Part shown: in pieces, positions 1 through 8,758 of the stretch
Position numbering within the stretch: position 1 is the stretch's first letter
Layout: the number at the start of each line of letters is the position of its first letter
Assembly: GCA_016707005.1 (NCBI GenBank)
Contig: JADJIQ010000005.1
Location: forward strand, 434,001-498,000
Source: Ignavibacteria bacterium
Lineage (GTDB): Bacteria > Bacteroidota > Ignavibacteria > Kapaibacteriales > Kapaibacteriaceae
Direction of reading: 5' to 3'
DNA length: 64,000 bases
Notes under the pieces: generated by a model
Told to the model about the DNA's origin: nothing
Seen by the model: the letters and a program-made list of their open reading frames with translations, nothing else
Database searches by the model: none
Program-made: the position numbers and the translations under genes

Positions 1-690
1 CCACTTCTGATCGGAACGGCAAAGACAACATTCATTGCCATTCTCATCGGCGCTCCGCTCGGGATTCTTGCAGCGCTCTACGTTGCCTTCTTTGCCAAGC
101 GATGGGTACGTGAGATCGTGAAGCCGGGCATTGAACTCCTGGCAGGCTTTCCGTCTGTGGTTATCGGTTTCTTCTGCTTGGTCACGGTAGCCTCGTTCAT
201 TCAGGACCTCACCGGAATACCGTATCGATTAAATGCCATCGTTGGTGGCATTGGACTCTCGTTGGCGGTAATCCCGATCGTCTTCTCGATCGCAGAGGAC
301 GCCTTGAGCGCCGTCCCGCGTTCCCTTCACGAGGCATCGCTTGCCCTTGGCTCCACGGAATGGCAAACGGCGTATCGCGTGATGTTACCTGCTGCAGCCC
401 CCGGGGTTTTTGCAGCAGTTCTGCTTGGCATAGGTCGGGCATTTGGAGAGACCATGATCGCTATCATGGCAACCGGCAATGCTCCCCTTTCAACGTGGTC
501 CGTTATCGAGCCCGCACGCACGGTAGCCGCCACAATTGGCAGCGAAATGGGTGAGGTGGTGTGGGGATCCGAACACTACGGCGTTCTGTTCTTCTTGGGA
601 GTACTACTCTTTGTTGTCTCGTTTGGATTGAATGCGATCACAGAGTTGTATGTGAAGAAGCGACTCATCAAACGCTTCCAAGGCCAATAA
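1..690 (+). CDS. pstC: Phosphate ABC transporter permease PstC (5' end outside window)
   Basis: Inner-membrane permease of the high-affinity phosphate transporter, which pairs with PstA and is driven by PstB. The reading frame is open from base 1, so the start lies upstream and about 229 C-terminal residues are visible. A GTG at 118 is internal, because the upstream frame still reads as hydrophobic permease sequence. The cytoplasmic EAA loop that docks on the ATPase is visible (EASLALGSTEWQ, then GIGRAFGET), followed by two hydrophobic segments and a basic tail (KKRLIKRF). It ends one base before the pstA start, so the two are co-transcribed. A pstS gene for the binding protein is expected upstream, outside the window. 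Confidence 0.95.
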   Translation, partial: PLLIGTAKTTFIAILIGAPLGILAALYVAFFAKRWVREIVKPGIELLAGFPSVVIGFFCLVTVASFIQDLTGIPYRLNAIVGGIGLSLAVIPIVFSIAEDALSAVPRSLHEASLALGSTEWQTAYRVMLPAAAPGVFAAVLLGIGRAFGETMIAIMATGNAPLSTWSVIEPARTVAATIGSEMGEVVWGSEHYGVLFFLGVLLFVVSFGLNAITELYVKKRLIKRFQGQ

Positions 691-691
691 C

Positions 692-1603
692 GTGATCCAG
701 AACTTCTCCTCATCCGTGTCCTTGAACAAGCGTCTGCTTGGCTTCTTTGCCGTTCTGTTGGCGACCACTGCTGCCATTGCCGTTGTTGGCATCATCCTTG
801 GGATGTTCGGGACCTTCTTGTTCAATGGAGGAACAGGGGTTACGTGGACGTTCCTCACGGAATTCCCTCGGAACAGCAATACCGAAGGTGGGATCTTCCC
901 GGCCCTTGCTGGTACAACGTTCCTCGTGTTGCTCATGACCATTCTCGGTGTCCCGATCGGCACGGCAACGGCGATCTACCTCACAGAGTTCGCAAAACAA
1001 GACTCATGGTTCGCTCGCAGCGTACGATTTGCCGTGAATACCCTAGCCGGCGTACCGTCCATCGTGTTCGGACTTTTCGGCGTTGGCTTCTTCATTCAGT
1101 TCATGGGCACCAACATCGATGGAGCATTGGGAACATCGTCCTTTGGAGACGGATCCTTGCTCTGGTCTGCAGCAACACTCGCTGTTCTTACTCTTCCGGT
1201 TGTGATCGTTGCTGTTGAAGAGTCATTGAAAGCTGTTCCGCGTGATCTCCGCGAGGCATCTCTCGCACTGGGTGCAACACGTTGGCAGACCATAACCAAG
1301 GTTGTTCTGCCGAACTCTGTAACCGGCATTCTTACCGGATCCATCCTTGCTGTAGGACGCGGCGCCGGAGAAGTTGCGGCCATCCTCTTTGTGGGTGTGA
1401 CCTACTCTTCAGAGGTATTGCCAAATGCCGTAACAGAGAAGTTCATGCACTTGGGCTACCACCTCTTCGTCCTTTCCACACAGTCACCGGACGTTGACAA
1501 GACCCTGCCTCTTCAGTATGCCACAACCATTGTCCTGCTTGGACTTACTTTTCTTTTGAACCTCACTGCGATCCTCATTCGCTCGCGACTTCGCAAGCGC
1601 TGA
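692..1603 (+). CDS. pstA: Phosphate ABC transporter permease PstA
   Basis: Second membrane subunit of the phosphate importer, 303 residues, near the usual family length. It starts with GTG one base after the pstC stop. Several strongly hydrophobic segments are visible, plus an EAA loop (REASLALGATRWQT followed by AVGRGAGEVAAIL) near residues 188-232 that should contact PstB. The long periplasmic stretch after the first helix (about residues 45-65) is typical of PstA. The order pstC-pstA-pstB-phoU is the classical one. Phosphate-starvation control is expected from the family; no clear Pho box can be shown here because the operon promoter is outside the window. Confidence 0.95.
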   Translation: MIQNFSSSVSLNKRLLGFFAVLLATTAAIAVVGIILGMFGTFLFNGGTGVTWTFLTEFPRNSNTEGGIFPALAGTTFLVLLMTILGVPIGTATAIYLTEFAKQDSWFARSVRFAVNTLAGVPSIVFGLFGVGFFIQFMGTNIDGALGTSSFGDGSLLWSAATLAVLTLPVVIVAVEESLKAVPRDLREASLALGATRWQTITKVVLPNSVTGILTGSILAVGRGAGEVAAILFVGVTYSSEVLPNAVTEKFMHLGYHLFVLSTQSPDVDKTLPLQYATTIVLLGLTFLLNLTAILIRSRLRKR

Positions 1604-1618
1604 GAAGCCCCCTGAACA

Positions 1619-2386
1619 ATGGCCAAGGAACATCCCGTCAAGATCGAGGCGCATGACTTCAACTTCCACTACGGTGCGAAGCAGGCGCTCTTCAATATCA
1701 AACTCAGTATTCCTGAGCGAAGAGTTACGGCCTTCATCGGTCCGTCCGGATGCGGGAAGTCCACCTTCCTGCGCTCGATCAATCGCATGAATGACCTCAT
1801 CGATGGCACACGCGTCGATGGACACATGATGGTGGATGGAACTGATGTGTATGACAAGGAAGTGGACGTTGTGACCCTGCGCCGCAGGATCGGCATGGTC
1901 TTTCAAAAGTCCATTCCATTCCCAAAGTCGATCTTCGAGAACATCACCTACGGCCTCACGCTGAATGAAAAGATCTCCAAGACAGACCTCGAAGAAGTTG
2001 TGGAAACCAGCCTTCGGAAATCCGCCCTCTGGGAGGAAGTGAAGGACCGACTTCACCACTCTGCCCTCGGCCTATCGGGTGGTCAGCAACAGCGTCTCTG
2101 TATCTCTCGAGCTGTTGCTATCAACCCCGAGATCCTCTTGATGGATGAGCCGTGTTCAGCGCTCGATCCGATCTCCACCGGTAAGGTTGAAGAACTCATC
2201 ACGGAATTGAAGGACACGTACACGATCGTGCTTGTGACCCACAACATGCAGCAGGCTGGACGTGTCTCAGACTTCACCGGTTTCTTTCTCATGGGCTCAC
2301 TCATCGAATTCGATCGTACGCGTACGATCTTCACGAGCCCGTCAAAGAAAGAAACCGAAGATTACATCACTGGCCGATTCGGGTAA
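1619..2386 (+). CDS. pstB: Phosphate ABC transporter ATP-binding protein PstB
   Basis: Cytoplasmic ATPase that powers phosphate import. All ABC motifs are intact: Walker A GPSGCGKST (residues 41-49), Q-loop in MVFQKS (around 95), signature LSGGQQQ (152-158), Walker B ILLMDEP (172-178), and a switch histidine in VTHNMQQA. Its 255 residues match the PstB family, and the phrase SINRMNDL after Walker A is characteristic of PstB. It begins 15 bases after pstA. One copy of the dispersed octamer AGCCCCCT lies in that spacer (1606-1613). phoU follows three bases after the stop. Confidence 0.97.
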   Translation: MAKEHPVKIEAHDFNFHYGAKQALFNIKLSIPERRVTAFIGPSGCGKSTFLRSINRMNDLIDGTRVDGHMMVDGTDVYDKEVDVVTLRRRIGMVFQKSIPFPKSIFENITYGLTLNEKISKTDLEEVVETSLRKSALWEEVKDRLHHSALGLSGGQQQRLCISRAVAINPEILLMDEPCSALDPISTGKVEELITELKDTYTIVLVTHNMQQAGRVSDFTGFFLMGSLIEFDRTRTIFTSPSKKETEDYITGRFG

Positions 2387-2389
2387 ACC

Positions 2390-3073
2390 ATGAACCGCAC
2401 GTTTGAAGAAGATCTCGATAAACTCCGCACGCGACTCATCCGCATGGGTTCACTCGTTGAGGAACAAGTTGAATTCGCACTGCGTGCCCTCCGCGAAGGG
2501 AACCAGGAGCTGGCCACGATCGTCATGGATCGTGATGATAAGGTTGACAAGCTCGATCTGAAGATCGACAAACAATGTCAACGGATCTTTGCCCTGAATC
2601 AACCCGTGGCAACGGATCTTCGGCTCCTTCTCGCAGCGATGAAGATCAATAATGAATTAGAACGCATCGGAGATATGGCCACCAACATCGCATCGATCGT
2701 TGTGGTCTCTCCCAATGCCGTACAGCTCGCAAATCAGATCGATATGAACCGCATCGCCAATGCGGCCTACACGATGCTCAAGTCGAGCCTCGATGCCTTC
2801 ATCAATAATGACCCTGAGCTGGCAGCCCACGTCCTCCCTTCAGACTTCACCGTTGATCAACTCTACGACACGCTGCGCAATGAACTCATCGAGATCATGA
2901 TCGCTGACAGCACTCTCGTTGCAGATGGCGCCCAACTCCTCCTCGGCCTCTACAACCTCGAGCGTATGGCAGACCACGCCACAAACATCGCAGAGAATGT
3001 GATCTTCCTCGCAGAGGCCAAACTCGTTCGCCACAGATCGGTGAATGATGAAGGCCTAGCGAGTAATGACTAG
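2390..3073 (+). CDS. phoU: Phosphate-signalling accessory protein PhoU
   Basis: PhoU links the Pst transporter to the PhoR kinase and keeps the Pho regulon off when phosphate is plentiful. The 227-residue protein shows two repeated three-helix halves with the family's acidic metal-binding motifs (ELERIGDMATNIA near residue 90, then NLERMADHATNIAE near 190). It starts three bases after pstB, completing the operon. The TAG stop (3071-3073) is the first triplet of the tandem-repeat array that follows. A PhoB/PhoR-like pair occurs at 42.6-44.4 kb rather than beside this operon. Confidence 0.95.
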   Translation: MNRTFEEDLDKLRTRLIRMGSLVEEQVEFALRALREGNQELATIVMDRDDKVDKLDLKIDKQCQRIFALNQPVATDLRLLLAAMKINNELERIGDMATNIASIVVVSPNAVQLANQIDMNRIANAAYTMLKSSLDAFINNDPELAAHVLPSDFTVDQLYDTLRNELIEIMIADSTLVADGAQLLLGLYNLERMADHATNIAENVIFLAEAKLVRHRSVNDEGLASND

Positions 3074-3160
3074 TTACTAGTTACTGGTTACTGGTTACTA
3101 GTTACCGTAACTGAGTAACTGAGTAACTGAGTAACTGAGTAACTAGTAACTAGTAACTAG
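3068..3160. repeat. Head-to-head 7-8 bp tandem-repeat array after phoU
   Basis: The left half has GTTACTAG/GTTACTG units and the right half has GTAACTGA then GTAACTA units. The halves are in inverted orientation: the left CTAGTTACTAGTTACT is the exact reverse complement of AGTAACTAGTAACTAG on the right. RNA or DNA from this array could therefore fold into a long imperfect hairpin. It separates phoU from rmlA, supplies the phoU stop codon and may act as a terminator (inference). Confidence 0.9.
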
Positions 3161-3178
3161 ATATCCGTAATTTCCCTC

Positions 3179-4048
3179 ATGGAAACACGTGGGATCATTC
3201 TTGCCGGTGGTAGTGGGACACGGTTGTATCCGCTCACATCGGCGTTCTCAAAGCAGCTTCAGCCTGTCTACGATAAGCCGATGATCTTCTATCCCTTGTC
3301 CACTCTGATGATGGCAGGGATTCGAGATGTCCTGATCATTTCAACGCCAACAGACACACCTGTCTTCGAGCGTTTGTTAGGCGACGGCTCCCGCTATGGC
3401 ATCTCCATTACCTATGCAGTTCAGGATCAGCCACGAGGCATCGCCGACGCATTTCGAGTGGGTAAGGAGTTTGTAGGGGGCTCCCCGGTCTGCCTCATCT
3501 TGGGTGACAACATCTTCTACGGCAAGCTCGACTTCCTACGCAAGGCCATCGCTGCCAATACGGGTGCTACGATCTTTGGGTATCGGGTCTCGGATCCGGA
3601 ACGTTACGGTGTTGTTGAGATCGGATCAGAGGGGCAGATCCTCTCCATTGAAGAAAAGCCCATGAAGCCCCGTTCAGACCTGGCCATCCCGGGATTGTAT
3701 GTCTATGACAGCACGGTAACGGACATTGCGATGTCGCTCACGCCCGGACCGCGCGGCGAGCTGGAGATAACGGACGTACACAGGGTCTATCACGAGCAGA
3801 ACAGACTGAATGTCCAACAGCTTGGACGTGGCATTGCCTGGCTCGATACCGGTACGCCGGAAAGTCTTCTTGATGCAAGCACCTTTATCCATGCGATCGA
3901 AAAACGTCAAGGGCTCAAGATCGGCTGCCTTGAGGAAGTAGCACTTCACCAAGGATTTCTGTCACCGGATGAATATCGTGCAAGTGTCTCGCTACTCCCC
4001 GCATCAAGCTATCGTAGCTATTGCGAGAGCCTCCTCACAGTGTTATGA
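3179..4048 (+). CDS. rmlA: Glucose-1-phosphate thymidylyltransferase
   Basis: Makes dTDP-glucose from glucose-1-phosphate and dTTP, the first step of dTDP-rhamnose and related sugar synthesis for surface polysaccharides. The 289 residues match the short RmlA form. The nucleotide-binding loop GGSGTRLYP sits near residue 10, with family motifs KQLQPVYDKPM, LGDNIFYG, EEKP and WLDTGT following. No other rml gene is nearby, so the pathway is not clustered here. The stop overlaps the likely nhaA start (ATGA at 4045-4048), which suggests translational coupling. An AGGGGGCT octamer lies at 3475-3482. Confidence 0.95.
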   Translation: METRGIILAGGSGTRLYPLTSAFSKQLQPVYDKPMIFYPLSTLMMAGIRDVLIISTPTDTPVFERLLGDGSRYGISITYAVQDQPRGIADAFRVGKEFVGGSPVCLILGDNIFYGKLDFLRKAIAANTGATIFGYRVSDPERYGVVEIGSEGQILSIEEKPMKPRSDLAIPGLYVYDSTVTDIAMSLTPGPRGELEITDVHRVYHEQNRLNVQQLGRGIAWLDTGTPESLLDASTFIHAIEKRQGLKIGCLEEVALHQGFLSPDEYRASVSLLPASSYRSYCESLLTVL

Positions 4049-5373
4049 TACGATCACGGCAACTTCGTGAGTTCACTGGCGTCATCCAGTCCAGCTTCAA
4101 CGAGTTCTTCCAGAGGTCAACATCCACCGGGATCACGATCTTGGTCTTCACGGCCATAGCTCTGCTTTGGTCGAACTCTCCGTGGCAGCAACTCTATGCT
4201 ACGTTGCTGCACCAGCCCATCGAGATCGTCTTTGCAAAGCTGCATCTCCACTTCACCTTCGAGCATTTTGTAAACGATGGCTTGATGGCATTGTTCTTCT
4301 TGCTTGTGGGGTTAGAGATCAAACGCGAAATGGTTGTTGGGGAGTTATCCTCTCGACAGAAGGCATTGCTCCCGATGATCGCCGCCGTGATGGGAATGGT
4401 AGGTCCGGCAACGATCTATCTGTTCTTCAACTCCGGTACCACCGCTGCTCGCGGATGGGGCGTCCCCGTTGCTACGGATATCGCGTTTGCTCTCGGCATC
4501 CTTGCCTTGCTTGGGAATCGCGTTCCTCTTGGACTTAAGGTCTTCCTTGCAGCCCTTGCGATCGTTGATGACCTGCTTGCGGTGCTCGTCATAGCCATCT
4601 TCTATACGGCATCGTTGAACATGGAAATGCTGCTTGCGGCAGGCCTCATCACGTCACTCCTCGTTCTGGGCAACAGACTACGCATCAATACGATTTGGTT
4701 CTACGCTATCCTTGGGTTTGCACTATGGGTGGCGGTGCTCTTTAGCGGCATTCATGCAACGATCGCCGGAGTTGTCCTTGCGCTGTGTATACCTGCGGAC
4801 GCCCGCATAGACAGAGTGTCCTTCTTTACGAGTGCAAGAGACCTCCTCGATACGATATCTCGTCAAAAGAAGTCAGTGGAGGATGAAGGGGCTCAACTCG
4901 ATGCGATACATGCACTCGAGAAGCTCTCAGAGCAGGTCCAGTCTCCACTGCATCGCATTGAGCATGCGCTCGGACGGACGGTCTCTTTTGGCATCATGCC
5001 TCTCTTTGCATTGGTCAATGCCGGCGTTGTTATCGACCCATCGCTGATCACGTCCCTGATGAGCCCCGTATCACTTGGAATCATTCTCGGGCTTTTCCTG
5101 GGGAAACAACTGGGGATCACCTTTGCCGTATGGGCTTCGGTGAGGTTTAAGATCGCTGTACTTCCGAACGGCGTTTCTATGCTTCAGATGTATGGTGTTT
5201 CATTATTGTGCGGCATTGGCTTCACGATGGCGCTCTTCGTTGCTCATCTGGCCTTCATTGATCCGCGTCACCTCGACATTGCAAAACTCAGCATCATTGT
5301 CGGCTCCACGATCAGCGCCATCATCGGCTCGGTCGTCCTCCGGTCCACACTACCAAAGCCACTACGCACATGA
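4045..5373 (+). CDS. nhaA: Na+/H+ antiporter NhaA
   Basis: Inner-membrane antiporter that expels sodium in exchange for protons, important for pH and salt tolerance. Diagnostic motifs are present: FEHFVNDGLMALFFLLVGLE near the N terminus and the transport-site aspartate pair in AIVDDLLAV. About eleven to twelve hydrophobic segments can be traced. I chose ATG 4045, which gives 442 residues and an ATGA overlap with rmlA; an in-frame TTG at 4021 would add eight residues inside rmlA and is less likely. Acidic residues in the insert near 275-310 (SVEDEGAQLDAIHALEKLSEQ) form a hydrophilic loop seen in some Bacteroidota members. The stop overlaps the next start. Confidence 0.95.
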   Translation: MIRSRQLREFTGVIQSSFNEFFQRSTSTGITILVFTAIALLWSNSPWQQLYATLLHQPIEIVFAKLHLHFTFEHFVNDGLMALFFLLVGLEIKREMVVGELSSRQKALLPMIAAVMGMVGPATIYLFFNSGTTAARGWGVPVATDIAFALGILALLGNRVPLGLKVFLAALAIVDDLLAVLVIAIFYTASLNMEMLLAAGLITSLLVLGNRLRINTIWFYAILGFALWVAVLFSGIHATIAGVVLALCIPADARIDRVSFFTSARDLLDTISRQKKSVEDEGAQLDAIHALEKLSEQVQSPLHRIEHALGRTVSFGIMPLFALVNAGVVIDPSLITSLMSPVSLGIILGLFLGKQLGITFAVWASVRFKIAVLPNGVSMLQMYGVSLLCGIGFTMALFVAHLAFIDPRHLDIAKLSIIVGSTISAIIGSVVLRSTLPKPLRT

Positions 5374-5684
5374 TCACCTATCAGGTTGAAGTCACGGTTC
5401 CCAATGCCCTCGTTGATCAATGGGTGGACTACATGACGTCGCAGCATATCGCTGATGTTGTGAATACGGGGCTCTTTCTCACTGCCCACCTCATCAAGGT
5501 GGTCGATCCAACATCTCTGGATGCAACGGTGTTTCGTGTACGCTATGCTTGCAGATCGATCGACGACCTCGAAACCTATCGCAGCGAGCACGCCCCTGCT
5601 CTGCAAGCCCATCACACAGAGAAGTTCGGCACTGCCGTAACGGCTGTGCGTTCTGTCACAGAAGATCTGTGGCATCTCTCGTAG
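5370..5684 (+). CDS. DUF4286 family protein
   Basis: Small cytoplasmic protein of 104 residues that begins MITYQVEVTVPN, with the alternating strand and helix pattern of the ferredoxin-like DUF4286 family common in Bacteroidota. No function is established for the family. No signal peptide or membrane segment is visible. Its ATG overlaps the nhaA stop (ATGA at 5370-5373), so it is probably translated as part of the rmlA-nhaA run. Family assignment rests on the N-terminal motif and the length, so it is fairly but not fully certain. Confidence 0.75.
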   Translation: MITYQVEVTVPNALVDQWVDYMTSQHIADVVNTGLFLTAHLIKVVDPTSLDATVFRVRYACRSIDDLETYRSEHAPALQAHHTEKFGTAVTAVRSVTEDLWHLS

Positions 5685-5697
5685 GTTTGGCCCTATC

Positions 5698-6342
5698 ATG
5701 AAGAAACTCCTTCGCCCCTTTCTCACTCCGATGGGCCGGAAGAACACGGAAGCGGTTACAGGTACCTTGCTTCTCCTGTTCTGTGTGGAACATCTTGCGG
5801 CGAACCTGTTTCTACTTTGGCCCGATCCAGCGCCCTATCAGTGGTATACGGAGAGTCTTGGTCGGTCGCTCCTGATACGCATCATGGAGGTTGGTCTCTT
5901 CGCACTCTTCATCGTCCATATCGGACTTGGGATGAAGATGCGTTTGCACCAACGTCGGGTCAGAATGATGAATCCGCGTATTCCCAAGGTCACGAACTTT
6001 GCCTCGCGCACAGTGGGCTATACCGGTATCGTGATCCTCATTTTCTTGGTGATCCACCTTGCTCGGTTCTTTGTACCGAATAGGATCACCAGGCCAACCA
6101 CGTTCGACCTCTACGAACAGGCGCACATCGCCTTTGCCAACATTTGGTACATGCTCTTCTACGTTGTTTCCATGGCTGCACTTGGCTTCCATCTGAGACA
6201 TGGTATCAAGAGCGCGATCTTCTCGTTTAAACGATTACCCCCTTCATCTATTCCGCAATTGAGAAGGGTAGGGGGCTGGCTAGCGATCATCATTCCGGCT
6301 GGACTTGCCTATATCGCCGTGCACATCTTCATCACACAGTGA
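5698..6342 (+). CDS. sdhC: Succinate dehydrogenase cytochrome b subunit (b558 family)
   Basis: Predicted diheme membrane anchor of succinate dehydrogenase/fumarate reductase, passing electrons between the flavoprotein complex and quinone. The 214 residues carry five hydrophobic helices, with histidines well placed as heme ligands (CVEHLAANL, FIVHIGLGMK, LVIHLARF, FHLRHGIKSA), as in the Bacteroidota SdhC type. No sdhA or sdhB gene is adjacent: upstream is DUF4286 and downstream is a convergent operon. That is unusual, since these genes normally form sdhCAB. Its last 11 bases overlap the 3' end of the opposite-strand ferredoxin gene. Confidence 0.85.
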   Translation: MKKLLRPFLTPMGRKNTEAVTGTLLLLFCVEHLAANLFLLWPDPAPYQWYTESLGRSLLIRIMEVGLFALFIVHIGLGMKMRLHQRRVRMMNPRIPKVTNFASRTVGYTGIVILIFLVIHLARFFVPNRITRPTTFDLYEQAHIAFANIWYMLFYVVSMAALGFHLRHGIKSAIFSFKRLPPSSIPQLRRVGGWLAIIIPAGLAYIAVHIFITQ

Positions 6343-6685
6343 TGCGATAGTCCTCTACCGGGACACCGCCGATGATGTGTTCTTGGATGATACGTTCCAG
6401 AACTTTTGGTGTGCAGGAGTGATACCAGACGTTATCAGGCTGGATAACGGCGACGGGGCCCATCACGCATAGGCGCAGGCAGTTTGCCTTGGTTCGAAAG
6501 ACCTGACCCGGTCCGTCGAGGTCGAGTTCCTTAAGTCTGCTCTTCAGATAGTCCCACGCTTCGAGCCCCTTCTCCTCACTGCAACACTTGGGCTTGGTCT
6601 GATCCGCACATAGGAAGATGTGTTTGGTATGTGACCCGATGCCAAGGTCCTTGGACTTCTCGGCAAGCTTCTCTGAGGGTTTCAC
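6332..6685 (-). CDS. Thioredoxin-like [2Fe-2S] ferredoxin
   Basis: Small 117-residue protein of the thioredoxin-like 2Fe-2S ferredoxin family. The cluster cysteines fit the pattern: HIFLCADQTKPKCCSEEK near residues 22-39 and CLRLCVMGP near 69-77, followed by WYHSC and a typical ending EHIIGGVPVEDY. It may shuttle electrons; no partner is evident in the operon. Its ATG overlaps the stop of the upstream 209-residue gene (ATGA at 6682-6685), so it is the last gene of the mscS operon. The 3' end overlaps sdhC on the other strand. Confidence 0.85.
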   Translation of the reverse strand: MKPSEKLAEKSKDLGIGSHTKHIFLCADQTKPKCCSEEKGLEAWDYLKSRLKELDLDGPGQVFRTKANCLRLCVMGPVAVIQPDNVWYHSCTPKVLERIIQEHIIGGVPVEDYRITV

Positions 6686-7311
6686 TTCTTCTTCTTTTTT
6701 GAAGGGGGCTTCACAGCCGATTCAACAACAAGTCCGGCAGCGAAAATGCTAAGTGCTTCTTTCACTTCATCGTACAACTCGCGTTGACACATGCCAAGTG
6801 AGAGGCAGACACCTTTAGAACCGGAATAAACGTAGCCGTAATAGCGAACTGTTGCTGTTGACGTTGGGAGTTCGATCAGGATCTCCACCATCGGCATGCC
6901 GTTCACCGTAACATCTCGGCGTTCGAGGATCTTTGCGTCAGGTGCATCTTCCTTCATGCCGCCTAAGAACCCTTCGATGAATTCGTCCATCGGTACGAAT
7001 TCCTTGAAGGACAGAAGCATGCCCCGCATGTTTCCATCAATGTGTTCGAACTGATGGTCGATGGCCGGATTTGGCAAGGAGTCTGTTAGCAGCGTCCACT
7101 GCTTTGGATTCACAAAGAACGTGGAGTTCTTTAACTGATACGAAACCGTTGCGAGCTTGTCCTTCGTCACCTTATCACCGGCTGCCAACGGCACATGAGT
7201 GAAACCGATGATAGCATTCGCACCGGCGATCGACGCGGAGTAGGCACAATGAACACAGGCGGCGGCATCAATGGCACCGATCACGAGCAAAACGAGAAGG
7301 AGACGGATCAT
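6682..7311 (-). CDS. Exported hypothetical protein with lysine-rich tail
   Basis: Not recognised. The 209-residue product starts with a clear signal peptide (MIRLLLVLLVIGAIDAAA), so it should be exported. A CVHC pair follows close to the cleavage site and a further CLSLGMC pair lies near residue 175. It ends in PPSKKKKK, a basic tail that is unusual for a secreted protein. The body is mixed alpha/beta without obvious repeats. It sits between a small membrane protein and a ferredoxin in one operon, overlapping the ferredoxin start by four bases. An AGGGGGCT octamer lies at 6703-6710, close to its 3' end. Confidence 0.7.
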   Translation of the reverse strand: MIRLLLVLLVIGAIDAAACVHCAYSASIAGANAIIGFTHVPLAAGDKVTKDKLATVSYQLKNSTFFVNPKQWTLLTDSLPNPAIDHQFEHIDGNMRGMLLSFKEFVPMDEFIEGFLGGMKEDAPDAKILERRDVTVNGMPMVEILIELPTSTATVRYYGYVYSGSKGVCLSLGMCQRELYDEVKEALSIFAAGLVVESAVKPPSKKKKK

Positions 7312-7318
7312 AGCGGAC

Positions 7319-7672
7319 TTAGGATGTTGATCGTGTGCGGATGAGAGAACGAATGGAGACCGTCACATGGACGAGACATAGGACAGCTGTAGTGCCGATT
7401 ACAAAAATATCTCCAGGACGCTCAACAACAGCGCCAAAGACCATTTTAGCCAGCCGCGGCATGGCCGAGGCTGTGAAGATCATCGTCACGGCGCTTACAG
7501 CAAGAACGGCGCCGATACGACTACTGGATGGTCCGCGTGTCATGATTCGACGTCCAAACAATGCCAAGACCGCTCCCACCGCAACCGGCACAACAGAGGC
7601 AACGGAGCTAGAAAGAGCAAATCCGCCGGCACCTAGCAGGATAAGCAACAGACCGATCACGACGGAGCTCAT
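7319..7672 (-). CDS. Small integral membrane protein, unknown function
   Basis: 117 residues with about four hydrophobic segments (for example GLLLILLGAGGFAL, VVPVAVGAVLALFG, IGAVLAVSAVTMIF, VLCLVHVTVSI) separated by short arginine-rich loops. No family recognised. The ATG overlaps the MscS stop (7669-7672), and the next gene starts 7 bases after its stop, so it belongs to the mscS operon. A small accessory membrane protein of the channel is possible, but this is only a guess from position. Confidence 0.65.
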   Translation of the reverse strand: MSSVVIGLLLILLGAGGFALSSSVASVVPVAVGAVLALFGRRIMTRGPSSSRIGAVLAVSAVTMIFTASAMPRLAKMVFGAVVERPGDIFVIGTTAVLCLVHVTVSIRSLIRTRSTS

Positions 7673-8736
7673 ACGTTCACAACCGACAACGGTGATGAAG
7701 GGGCTTCTCCCTGACGTGCAAGGCGTATGCCTCTAGCGTCCGCTGCCTCAAGGATGCCCATGTTGATCTCATGTTTGAACATCGCCTCGTCTGCAAGCAT
7801 CGCTGCATCAGCGAACATCGTCACCGTGATCGTTAGTCCAACTGTTGAAAGTTCCGTCAACGCCACGGAGATACGATCCGGCTCCTTGATCGTGAGCGGA
7901 TGACTCACGATCACATACCGTACAGCATCAACGAAGGCCTGCGTGTTCTGCACAGATGTGGCATGTTCGATCGATACCATTGTCCGATAGCGACGAAGCC
8001 TACGAAGGCCAAGATTATCGATCGTCATGTCTGCCATACGTCCGTTCGGGATCGAAATGAGACTATCTGCGAACGTTCGTATCCGCGTACTTCGAAATCC
8101 GATCTCTTCCACAACCCCCTCAGCCCCCTGAACAATGATCCAATCACCCACGGCAAAGGGTTGATCGGCCAGGATCATCACGGATCCAAAGAGGTTCTTG
8201 ATGGTGTCTTGTGCCGCAAGAGCAAGCGCTACACCACCAATGGAAAGTCCGGTGAGGATCGCAGCTACATTCACTCCAAGCAGACCAAGAACGATGGTGA
8301 TGCCGATCACCACAACGATCACCTTCAACGCCGATGCGATCAGCGGGGCAAGTGTTGCTGCTGCGCTGCGACCATTGGCTCTGTTCCGCAGAACATGATC
8401 CACTGTTCGAAGACAGACAAGATCCACAAACCGGTAGGCCGCGATCACAAGGAAGCTAATGGCAAGTGCATCAACCCACATCGCGATCGTTGTTGTTGTC
8501 TTCCAATCAAGACCAACAAACGGAAGCATGAACTTGTCCGCTTCGGCCACGATACTCAATGCCAGACCACGTGCTACGGCCTTTACAAGACCGGCATCAG
8601 CATCAACGTGCACCTTTCGCAGCAACCACTTTGCAACAGCACCGATAAGGCGGCGCATGATCGTGGCCACAACAATGGCCCCAACCACAAGCGCGGCAAG
8701 GAGCAACCATTGCCAAGGATACAGTCCAAAAGTCAT
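7669..8736 (-). CDS. MscS-family mechanosensitive ion channel
   Basis: Predicted small-conductance channel that opens under membrane tension to release solutes after osmotic downshock. The 355-residue protein has N-terminal transmembrane helices, then the MscS pore helix and beta domain: glycine/alanine-rich GLSIGGVALALAAQDTIKN near residue 180, VGDWIIVQGAEGVVEEIGFRSTRIRTF, and IPNGRMADMTIDN. This is the standard MscS core with a longer N-terminal membrane region than E. coli MscS. It is the first gene of a four-gene minus-strand operon. Upstream lies an octameric repeat array. One octamer, AGCCCCCT on the plus strand, is at 8122-8129. Confidence 0.93.
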   Translation of the reverse strand: MTFGLYPWQWLLLAALVVGAIVVATIMRRLIGAVAKWLLRKVHVDADAGLVKAVARGLALSIVAEADKFMLPFVGLDWKTTTTIAMWVDALAISFLVIAAYRFVDLVCLRTVDHVLRNRANGRSAAATLAPLIASALKVIVVVIGITIVLGLLGVNVAAILTGLSIGGVALALAAQDTIKNLFGSVMILADQPFAVGDWIIVQGAEGVVEEIGFRSTRIRTFADSLISIPNGRMADMTIDNLGLRRLRRYRTMVSIEHATSVQNTQAFVDAVRYVIVSHPLTIKEPDRISVALTELSTVGLTITVTMFADAAMLADEAMFKHEINMGILEAADARGIRLARQGEAPSSPLSVVNV

Positions 8737-8758
8737 GTGCGAAGGTACGGAGATGGTC

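Noticed and set aside
1..117. GTG at 118 as start of pstC
   Set aside because: The frame is open upstream and reads as conserved permease sequence from base 1.
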